Shown one piece after another: positions 1-10,100 of a DNA stretch of 64,000 nt; position 1 is the first letter of the stretch; every line of letters begins with the position of its first letter. The stretch is from Saturnia japonica (Eukaryota > Arthropoda > Insecta > Lepidoptera > Saturniidae). The position numbers were made by a program, and so were the translations under genes. The notes under the pieces were generated by a model. It made no database searches, was not told where the DNA came from, and was given only the letters and a program-made list of their open reading frames with translations. The stretch lies in assembly GCA_033032175.1 (NCBI GenBank), contig CM065325.1, positions 9,204,930 to 9,268,929 of the forward strand, read 5' to 3'.

Positions 1-483
1 AGTATAGTGTGTAGATGCTGATGCACCCTGAAATTAGTGTGACGGTAAAATACTGTATTTATTGAAATCGTTTGTTGCACTACCTAATTAAAACTTGATC
101 TATCCAAGGTATAGTCAGGTTATTTGTCTTTTTATTAAATCCGATTGAAACAAAATATAATGTAGGTACCTACGAGTGTAATACAGCGCCTTATCTGGCA
201 TTCATACCATGATGAGAGAGATTTCAACCATCAGGCTTGGATGTAACGTATTTTGTTAATCGTAATTATTGTTATCACATAAAACTTATATTTAATTTTA
301 CTTATAAAATGAATAATTCAATCAGTCATGTCGTCTATTAATTATAATATCTGGGCGATCGAGCTAAGCTCGGTATCTTATAAACAAAAAGAAAAACACC
401 TATCTAGGTGAACTTGGAATGTAAAACATTAACTAAATGCAATGTTTCATCGAAATCGTTGGAGCCGTTTCCGAGAAACCAAT

Positions 484-486
<3 letters not shown>

Positions 487-518
<32 letters not shown>
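487..518. repeat. (AT)n microsatellite
   Basis: About 16 uninterrupted AT units. Likely length-variable between individuals. Confidence 0.9.
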
Positions 519-526
<8 letters not shown>

Positions 527-1447
527 CAAGAATTGCTAATTTAATATAATAAGATTGAACGCCTTGACCGCAGATTCGGTCAGTGTGCCAAAAATCTGTG
601 TGCTCAAGTCATAAGCGAAAGATTTTAAAAAATAATCTAAATCTGTATTAATTTATTAGAGCAATTTTCAAGCGTTCTTACTTACTTTGTTTTTCTTAGT
701 GGAAAGAGCCCTCTTTACTAAGAAAGGCATATATTTATAGTCTGTAGTTCTTTATTTTCCTATTTGTTGGCAGTATTACGTGAACATTTCTCGAACGTAT
801 TCAAATAAATATTGAATGTTCAAATAACTAATATAAATTTCGAAAACTGCTTTGAATAATTCTGAAAAGTTAACTAAGAGACTTCGGCTAGATATATCCA
901 TTGGTGTAAGGGTAAGAACACCTTGACAATAGATGTTATTTCTGAGTCTACAAATACTGACTTCATGGAATGATCAAATCGGATATCGTCACGCGGAAAT
1001 TAAAAGTACTACAAACTACTTCGACTAGCCTATAAAAATTATCGAAGTTTCGAGCGTCGTAAAAAGGCGGACGGGAACTGTAATATTAAATGTAGTATGT
1101 ATTTAAACCAAGCCGTGTCAGTGTACCGTAAACAATAATAATGGTACCTACCATATTTACGTAGACACATAAAGCGCTCATGCAAAATAAAAATAAGATG
1201 ATTTACAAAAAAAAAATTGTACAGGTTTTTACTACATACTTACAAAAATATTACTGTCCAGTGTGCACACAAATTTTGTTACCCCTTAGAAGTTAATTTT
1301 AAATACAGTACAGTTAATTATTGTATCGAAGTCTATTAATTCCAAATTTAAAATAAATCTGACCACAAAATTATTATTTCTTATACAAACTTTACCACGC
1401 CTACTTTGGGGTTGAAAATCGAAAAATTCAAATAATGTAAAATCAAA

Positions 1448-1466
1448 CCCCCCCCCCCCCCCCCCC
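1448..1466. repeat. C19 homopolymer
   Basis: Nineteen consecutive C residues in AT-rich surroundings. On the other strand it is a G-run able to form G-quadruplex. Length is prone to slippage and to assembly error. Confidence 0.9.
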
Positions 1467-2442
1467 AATTAAAAAATATGTATATATTCTTAATTATTTG
1501 GGCTGGGCGATGATGAGTCAATCAGGACATTGCCTTTTATATAATACTAAAATAGATTGATCGTAAGGTTAAAAGTGGTATTTTTAATAACTTAGACATT
1601 GAAAAGGTTTCTTTGGAAACTCTGGATACCACTGTTACGAGTGTATACTATAATAATTTTCATAAATAAGTTTTTAAAAAAATGAGAGAATATGTATTCG
1701 AAAAAAGAATAAAAATTGCATTAAAATATGTTTTTTCTGTTTGTTTGAATGTGCTAATAAAGATTAAAAGTACCACTCAGATAAGAAAAAATACTTATGC
1801 AAAGTATAGCCTATTTATTGAGGAAAGTAGGATAAATAACTTCACACTACAACCCTAAGGAGCGGAGCTGTAACTACGAACGTCAATCTGACAAACTGTA
1901 GGCAAGTACGGAAAGTAAGAACAATATAGGCTACACGAGTGCGTTGCCGTATTATCTATGGTTGGCGTGATTGGCGTGGTGGTGTCGCACGTCGCGTCGA
2001 ATACAATTAACATGGGTGAAATGGGGGTGCAGTTATCTTATATTAATATACACTTTGTATCAGTTTCCCGCATACGTATAATTCACCATATGTTAATATA
2101 TAATATAGCCTGTAATATTTTAGGCTAATGAGAGAGGGTGAACGTTGTTTATTTTACAACACGGAGGACGCGATTTTTGAACCTTTTGTCATAAAATCGA
2201 TTGTATTTGACACTTTGAATGATAGCAGAATTTTTATTTTATATTCTTTGATATATTGAGAATTACGAATGCGCTAACGTATTTTTATTAAACTTACGAA
2301 ACACATGCAAAGTAAAACATATGAGTCATTCAAAATATAAACATTATAAATTGTAATGTGACTAATAAAGCGTGTTAAAAAGCATGTAATTTTTCTATAA
2401 ATTCTTCTATTAATTGTATACATTCAAAAACACTTTACTTAC

Positions 2443-2536
2443 CTATATTAGCAATCTTGTCTTCCGATTTCAACGTTTGAACTTTCGAGAAGGAATCACT
2501 TCTTATCCGTCCTCGCACTCTTGATATCATACCCAT
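2443..2536 (-). CDS. Probable first coding exon of an unidentified gene (partial)
   Basis: On the minus strand an ATG at 2536 opens 31 codons followed by a consensus splice donor (ATAG|GTAAGTAAAG) at 2442. The peptide begins MGMISRVRGRIRSDSFSKVQ and is basic and serine-rich. It has no signal peptide, no membrane segment and no domain I recognise. A very GC-rich, CpG-rich block lies about 130-180 bases upstream, as expected for a promoter or 5' UTR, and the ATG has no upstream in-frame coding extension. The rest of the gene would lie to the left, probably outside the window; I could not find the second exon in 1-2440. It is head-to-head with the neuroparsin-like gene, about 4.5 kb apart. I do not know the product. 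The alternative is a chance short ORF next to a donor-like site. Confidence 0.45.
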
Positions 2537-2659
2537 ATTGACTGTATTAATAAATAATTATAATAAAAAAAAATGTTTAAAGCTTAATGTTATGTTTACA
2601 AAATAAATAAACTTAAGACGTTCCGTTTTATTCGAGATCTCTTTAATGAATGCGCATTT

Positions 2660-2725
2660 AGAGACTGCTAGGGCGGGCGGGCGGCGCACGGCGCCGCTGC
2701 GTACGATCCTCTCGCCGGCAGACCG
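2660..2725 (-). promoter_or_regulatory. CpG-rich block, possible promoter / 5' UTR
   Basis: A compact island of GGGCGGGCGGGCGGCGCACG-type sequence with many CpG, sharply different from the AT-rich flanks. It lies upstream of the candidate first exon at 2443-2536 on the minus strand. Function is inferred only from composition and position. Confidence 0.3.
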
Positions 2726-2739
2726 TGTACCACGAAATA

Positions 2740-5700
2740 AGTTCTGAACTCGAATTTTTGTTTTTATGCAAAGCTTTGTTGTACATAGCGATTATTTTTA
2801 ATTTCGAAAAGAAAAAATTTGTTATGCCAGTAATGGTTATGACATGCCAAAAATGATGGTTTTGTTCAATAATATCATGTTCCATTGCAGTTACGATTTA
2901 TTTTTCCTTAAAATTTCGTGTCAGTGACTTGTAGGACGGAAAAAATTAAATTCATGCGCATCTTCGCAACATCCGTCTATGAATAATCATATTGTTTATG
3001 ACCTTGCGTCTACGCATTTTCGTTGTCAGATTAATGAGAATATCATTTAGTGGTACATCACTTGACGTAGTAAGCTGTGCCTAGTAAATAATAATACAGA
3101 ATTAATTGAACTGGACGAAAAAACAATGCTTGGAATGTCCATTACAATTATTATTAAATTTTTATTGTGTTATTGGGAAAACCAATTTAGTTTACTTAAT
3201 AATAGTTTACATTTCTCATTTTCAGTAACCTTATTATTACTTAAAGTATTTGATGCATTTTTTTCTTTTGAACAAACGAATGACGAAACGAACTCAGAGT
3301 TTTCTAAGTTTCCTTCACATCCAAACATATTGCTAAATGAGTAGTTAACTGTTATAATCTTTGTTTTATAAAGATAAAACGATTAATCGTCATAAAACCA
3401 ATAAAAAAATAATAATTGGAAATATGAAAAAAGCCATAACAAAAAATGAATTATTTACTTGCGTACTTTCTTACTGATTATAACAGAGTATTTTTTATTT
3501 ACCCTTATGGTTAGCATAAGTTAAGCAACACAGGTAAAGTTTACAACTTTAAAACACTGAAGTAATCTTTATTGCGAAGTAAAGAGTGGTAATGCCGAAC
3601 GTTCGAGAGTACCCTCCACGGTCTGTTCGTGATTACCCCACAGTACTTATCAAAAAGTAAAATTCATAAGCATCAACTCAACTATTGCTATTAGCATTAG
3701 TTTTATTGGAGTCTTTTATTAGTGAGTATTTCAATTCCTTTTCAAATAAATAAAGCTACATCAAGTTACATTCATGAAAAATATACATCGAAAACACAAA
3801 AAATGTTTAGGCATTCGTAGCTCGAACTACGCGAATGTCGCTTCTGTCGAGTCACTGTCTGTAACTCGAGGTGGCGTGTTTGTTAAGATGGTGATGCCCA
3901 TAATACTGGCAACTACTTCTAACATAGTAAAACTGATAAATTCGGGATTACCCCGCGTTCGCGTTTCCCCCACTTTCTCCTAGAACTATTAAGCCCATAC
4001 TTATCTTTCTTTTTCCCTTTCCTTTTCGTGATAGTAAGAGAGTTACAGCATTGTATTAGAGAAAACCTCATAAACAATGCTATTGTCGCCGTGGATACAT
4101 TGAGACGAAATGGGACAAGACCTTTGAGCTTATGAAAATTTTATTTATCTATTATAAAAGGCCTAAATATAAACATGATTTCTAATTTTCATAATTTTTT
4201 GATAAGCACAATTTCAAATATTTATTAGTAGTAGAAAGTTGTCAATGTTATTTTATGTTACGTCTTTAATTTGTTACATATCTCATATTAAATATTGTTT
4301 GGAAAATTACCGTGTTATTTATGCACATAAGCCTGAGCTTTCGGTAAAGAAAAACATCGCGATGAAACGAACAGCATGGTGGTAACAAATTTTCTAATGT
4401 CCGCCTGGCTAGTTATCACCCTAAGGCCGATTTTTTTTTTGTTAAGTAGGTATCTATAGAGGTATGTTCTGAAAACTGCATTTGAGAGCGAGAACCCTCT
4501 ATTCTAACAGTGTTCCATCTTGCTAAATAATCAATTAACATCAGACGACATTGTGCTCAAACACTAAAACTATTTAAAGTATAATTCATTATTATAATTA
4601 TTTAACATGGAAAATAATAAATTGATGAAAATAAATCTCCCAGTTAATGTGTTGGGTTCGATTGCATTTCTAACTTGATTAAGAGATAATTCACAACGGA
4701 CATAATAATATTGCATAACTAAGCTAAAAGTTCGAAATGAATAGAATAGTAGATACCTACACTAGACAGGGATCAAAAGAAATATCTTATTGTCGATAAA
4801 CAACATATTGTGGTATGTGTCTACGAGTAACAAGATATTAGGTGGGAGGAAATATAAATAGTTCAGTATCACTATTAGTGTTGCATTAAAAATAGCTTTT
4901 GTTCTATTTTGATACATTCATTTGAATTTATATCTAGAACTTTGCCGGCAGTGCGACGTTTAATGCAAGTCCGTATTCCAGGATGTTTTACTATGATACT
5001 ATAAAGATGTCATGTTTCTTATTCATGTAAAAAAATAAAATAGTTCAATTCTCATTCATCAAACTCAAAACTGACCATGTACTTTTTCATTTTAAAATTT
5101 GGTATAAGTGCGGTAACCACAGTTGTGGAACTGTCTCCTGGCCAGTGTATTCTTTTCTTCCTACAATATGGAATCCTTGAAACGTAATGTGAAGAGGCAT
5201 TTGAGCAGGCAGGCATAACATACGCCATACTACAAGAACAAAAACCGAACAAAATGTACAATTTGGGTGCACCCGTACATCGAAATAAATATTAAATGCA
5301 AATCATTTGTTGATGCCAGAGTATCATACTTTTTATAGAATGTCTAAAGAATCTTATTTATATTTGGTACATAAGTCAACTTCCAAAATTCATAAAATAA
5401 AGTAGGTACAAATGTTATGTTTACTTCTTGTTCAACCACCCGCCTTTATCATTCGACGTGTATCCTACACGCGTAGCGCGCAACCATCACACTAGCTTGC
5501 GACTGACATAAAACACATAGTTAACGCGTCGCGACGTGTGCGGAATATATCGAAATTTAATGCCGGCGGGCTACTTACGAGAAACTAGTAGGATGTGCGT
5601 ATCAAACACGAGTCGCTTGCAGCAGCCTCGTTGGACAAGACCCTAAAGAAGTAAGTCTTCATCGCTAGAGTCAACTGTTATCGTGCTTGACGACTCAAAA

Positions 5701-6072
5701 ATGTACGAATATAGTCAAATTTGGGTAGCGCCGTGTGCGGAAATCGACTTCATAGAGTAATATCATTAGGCAACCAATGGCTTGCGTCTCAGTCGCGTAG
5801 CTTGTGAATAGCTTCGTGGGAGAAGGGCCTAAGAATTTATTCCCACTGGTGAAAGGCCGAAACGAAGTGTCGCGACAGATACTTATACTTTAAAAGTACC
5901 TATATTGAGTTCTATGTCCATTAACTAGTGTAAAACATTCTTTAAGGACAATATAATAAAAGCGCGCGGCGCGGCGTCGCGCACTTTATCGTGAAGGAGT
6001 TGAACTAATTCGCACGGCGTTTAAAATTTTCTTTAAACAAAATGGAAATATAATTCTATATAGTTTTAAATA
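2740..6072. other. Intergenic stretch, no gene recognised
   Basis: No exon with paired splice sites or long ORF is convincing. It contains a SINE-like fragment near 4320-4440 and CpG-richer patches near 5460-5880 that may be old repeats. Confidence 0.45.
4320..4440 (+). repeat. Interspersed repeat fragment (SINE-like family)
   Basis: Contains the run AAAACATCGCGATGAAAC followed by GCATGGTGGTAA and CCGCCTGGCTAGTTATCACC. The same string recurs near 58568-58605 on the plus strand, and related sequence lies in the 41935-42110 region on the minus strand. It is a dispersed family rather than a gene. Confidence 0.5.
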
Positions 6073-6736
6073 TGGAGGGTAGAGGTAAGGAGAACCATCT
6101 CAGTATATTAAAAAGTGTCCACTGAAAGACAGCAAATTAATATGGCGCCACAATAGCAAGTGGAAAGTATTTAAAAATAGCGCCATATAAAAATCAAAAA
6201 CTTTTATGTATCCGTTAACTTCGCTATTGTTAAATAATTAATAAAAATGTATTATACATACTGTTGGTCGAAAAAATGACAGAGGTGATGTATCAATTCC
6301 TTTACTTTTTAATTTACGTCCACTTGGAAAATTTCATTGAACAAAGCTTTTCCATTGCTTCTACACTACTTTTCTTTACATTAACAACAATGAAATTATT
6401 AAAAAATAACAAAAATGTACCTACAAAAGTTTATAACAATCGACTCACTATCTGTGTTATTTCAGCAGCTTTACAGGTTATATTCACTAAATTACATTTG
6501 ACTACGTAAATAGTTCAGATTTAATGCATATCTCCTAACTACGAAAGTCACGAAAAATATTAAATTTTTCAACCCAGCACACTTCACTTTGTTTATAACT
6601 GCTAAATTCATATCATTTTCTTTTCCGACACTAGCGCTATTTTGACGAGTCTTCGAACCATAATTTGCTGTTTACAGGTGGACACTTTCTCAACTGATCC
6701 CTCATACTAGATGGTTCTCCTTACCTCTACCCTCCA
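6073..6736. mobile_element. MITE with 28-bp terminal inverted repeats, TA target duplication
   Basis: The left end at 6073-6100 (TGGAGGGTAGAGGTAAGGAG...) is matched perfectly in reverse complement at 6709-6736. Homology of the two ends continues imperfectly inwards through the GTGTCCAC and CAGCAAATTA segments. TA flanks both sides (6071-6072 and 6737-6738), as for Tc1/mariner-type insertions. The 664-bp interior has no transposase; the 81-codon ORF inside shows no recognisable domain. It ends about 280 bp upstream of the neuroparsin-like start codon. Confidence 0.75.
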
Positions 6737-7018
6737 TAGTTTTAAAGTATAAGTATATATCGCGACGCGTTTGCATCAACTCTGTGCCAGTGTGTATTGA
6801 CCCTAAGGGTGGGGGATCTGGACTCTTTGAGCATCCTCCTAAATACGTTCATGATTGTGATCAAACGCCAGCCTGTAAACATAACAATAATAGTAAAATA
6901 TAATTATCCAAGATGATTCATTCCTACCTTCCGATTTCATGTCATAGATAAATTATAGAATTAACATTTTTCAAAGATAAACATTTATAAAAATATTACT
7001 TTCAGTATCCTGAAAATT
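6737..7018 (+). promoter_or_regulatory. Possible promoter and 5' UTR of the neuroparsin-like gene
   Basis: A TATATA-like box lies near 6752 and a possible start site about 25 bases on. The sequence TTTCAG just before 7006 could be the acceptor of a 5' UTR intron, leaving TATCCTGAAAATT before the ATG. A GTAAAC at about 6876 could be its donor. This is weak evidence from position and short motifs only. Confidence 0.25.
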
Positions 7019-7134
7019 ATGCATCCCGTAGTTTACGTTTTACTGATAGCATCTGCGACGTGCTTTGCACGTTATCGTGGATTCTATGATTCTTTCGACG
7101 TCGGGAGAGATGAGCATCTCAGGAATATTGAAGA
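7019..7134 (+). CDS. Neuroparsin-like gene, exon 1 (signal peptide)
   Basis: Encodes the signal peptide and the start of the mature protein (RYRGFYDSFDVGRDEHLRNI). It ends in the middle of a codon (GA|GTAAGT), completed by the first G of exon 2. The ATG follows an acceptor-like TTTCAG, so a non-coding first exon upstream is possible. Confidence 0.7.
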
Positions 7135-10100
7135 GTAAGTTACGAGCTACGGTATTTTTCTTACTATGGCATAGCTGAGTTTTTTTTTGAAATTATATCA
7201 AGTAAAAATTATTATCGAAGGGAGTTTAGGTTATATATACATACATAAATGCAACATGTTTAAAGATACACATATTTATGTTCAACGCAAGATATAAAAT
7301 ATCAGTATTTTTTCTAATTGTTATACAATAGCAAAACAGTGAAATTCATTTAAAATTATTTCTGGTTAAAGGTATCATTCTGATTTAAAAGAATTAATTT
7401 ATTTTCTTACAGGCAATTAGTGGAATGCCCCGTGTGCGTAGATTCCGGTAACTGGCTGCCGAGTAATGAAAAATGCACTGATAGAAAAGGAAATAAACGT
7501 TACAAGAAGTGTCTTTGGGGAGTTTACATCAACGAAGTGTGTGGAGGCCGTCTTGATTGCTACAGGGTAATATAATAGATATTTTAAACGCACGATACGC
7601 TAAAGTGACTGCAGTATGCCCGATGGGTAAGCACAGTAAAATCCAAAATCAACAGCGAGCAACGATAAATTATCAATCTATCGTCGCCGTCGCTGTCGTG
7701 CACGCCTGCAAGCTTCTCAGCACTGGCTGATCTCGAATACAACAAACAAAGAGTTAATTACCAAGAACATGGTGGTCATTGCGCAATCGGGTATAAGTAG
7801 TTACCTTACCATCCCGCTCGATTACTGGAATACACCTGGCTGATCTCGGAACGCGACACGCCTAAAAGCGCTATTACACTGCAGGTCTATCGCAGCCGAT
7901 TTTTGCTGCGGGGGGGGGGGGGGGGGGGGGGGGGCACGGTCGCAAAATCGAGCCAATATCGACGCACAATCTTTTTGCCGTGCCCCCCCCCCCCCCGCAC
8001 AAAAAATTGGCTGCAACAGGTCATGTAGTGTATTACTTTAAGAATGCTACTATGGCGGATGCTAGGTACGCCTAGTCGAAATTCAATCAGGCACATCTGT
8101 CGTGTTCTGCTACCCGCCAAAAAATAATAGGTCTTTACCTATGAAATTGCCGTTCTGCAGTACTTGCCATTTCAAATCAAAATAATTTTTGTTTGGCTAA
8201 GAATTCTAATTTCAAATTCATTTAATTTAAAAAATATGGAATTCTTTTTCAAAAGTAGTCATTAGTCTATTGATTAGTGTTACATTTTCATCGCATTTCA
8301 ATCTTTTTTGTCATCATGGATACGTTAAAAATTCGAGTAATTATGGAATATGAGTACCGTCGTGGCAGCAACGCGGCACAAGCGGCACGCAACATCAACG
8401 ACGTTTACGGAGCTAACACTACAAACCAACGCACCACCTGTTATTGGTTTGCTCGCTTCCGTTCTGGGAATTTCGACCTAAAAAATTAACCTCGCGGTCG
8501 TCCGAAGACTTTGGTCGACAATGACGAATTAAAGGCGATTGTGGAAGCTGATGATACACAATCTACGGCTGAATTAGCATCAACTTTCGACGTTAGCGTC
8601 AAAACAATATTGGTCCATTTGCGTCAAATTGGCAAGGTAAAAAAGCTTGACAAATGGGTGCCCCACGAACTCAATGATCGCCAGCGCGAAGTACGCGACG
8701 GGTCGTGCCTTGCACTGCTCAACAGACACACAAATGAAGGAATTTTGAACCGCATTGTTACCTGCGATGAAAAATGGATTCTGTTTGATAACCGCAAGCG
8801 CTCAGCAAGTTGGTTGGATCCTGGTTCAGCACCTAAACAATGCCCTAAACTAAAACTTACCCCTAGAAAAGTGATGGTCATTGTTTGGTGGTCTAGTGCC
8901 GGTGTGATTCATCACGACCTTGCGCCTACAGACTACTACTTTTTCCAGAATTTGGATAACTCCTTGGCGGGAAAAAATTTAATACCCGAGAGGCAGTACA
9001 AAATGCCTTTGAAGAATTTGTTGCCTCCCGTCCAGCTGATTTCTTTAAGAAGGGCATCAATAAACTGCTACTGCGCTGGCAAAGATGCATTGATTGCATG
9101 GGTGATTACTTCGATTAATACAAATAAAAAATACATGAAAAAAAATCGTTTGAATTTTTTCATGCAAAACGGCAATTTCATAGGTAAAGACCTAATATTT
9201 GTAACGGTTTGATTACGAGAAGAAAATCAGCAACAACCATTAAAAAACCAGACCAGTGTAACCTAATACAAGGTGTCCAGAAAGGGTATCGGGTATTAGC
9301 CCAGTCATATTAGGTAAAAAAAGGGGTCAACCTCGGAAAGAAAGATAATAAGCTGCAAATTGGTATGAACCTTTGTTTTGTCATTCTAAATGTTGTCTCA
9401 AAAGTCACAATCGTTATCGTGTCCGCGTCTCAAGATATTCAAGGTCAAAGGTCACAAAAATCGGGTTTTCGCGAATATCTGGCTTCCTATCGGTTAAATG
9501 AGATTTGCATTTATTATAAAAGTTGTAGGCTATAAAATTCCCTACAACTTTTGTTTAAACTTTTTTTTCATACAACCAACCGTTTTGAAGGTAGAGCGCG
9601 AAGAGTGCACATCGTACAGTCATATCGGCCTAATGCAAGGTCAAGCGTGAGTTATGGTTATCAGTACGTTATAAAGTCAATTATTTACTTGGAAATTATA
9701 ATTATTAAACAATGCCTATTATTTATGTACTAACTATTAATTATTTATATTTAATTAAAGTAAGTAACTTGATTATTTATATATAATTATTCATATTTAA
9801 CTATTTAAGTATAAAATATTATTAATTCTGGATTATATATTTTAGTTTTATTTTAAGTTAAAATGATAGTAAGAGTATATATTTTACACATATTTTTATT
9901 TATTATTAAATACGGCATAATATACATTTGTCAAAATGTGAGTTCAAATATCAAAAGTATCTTTGTTGATTTTAATTGTAATGAAATTGGAAATGGAAGC
10001 TAATTATTTCTTCTTCTTCGTCGTCTTTTCTTCTTGTCGCTCAAAAATGTTCGATTCATTGTCATCATCCTCATTATCTGTCATGTTCATCTCCAAACCT

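Larger units (their letters stand above)
1..2442. other. AT-rich stretch with no recognised gene
   Basis: I see no coding exon here, although it may be intron of the minus-strand gene that starts at 2536. It holds an AT dinucleotide microsatellite at 487-518 and a run of 19 C at 1448-1466. The small ORF over the C-run (1286-1468, minus) is just a poly-glycine reading of it. Confidence 0.5.

Noticed and set aside
3126..3344. 72-codon plus-strand ORF with hydrophobic N-terminus
   Set aside because: AT-rich composition gives such ORFs by chance; no splice sites, no cysteine pattern and no domain.
7822..8120. Minus-strand ORFs with poly-proline/poly-glycine
   Set aside because: They are translations of the G/C homopolymers in the hairpin.
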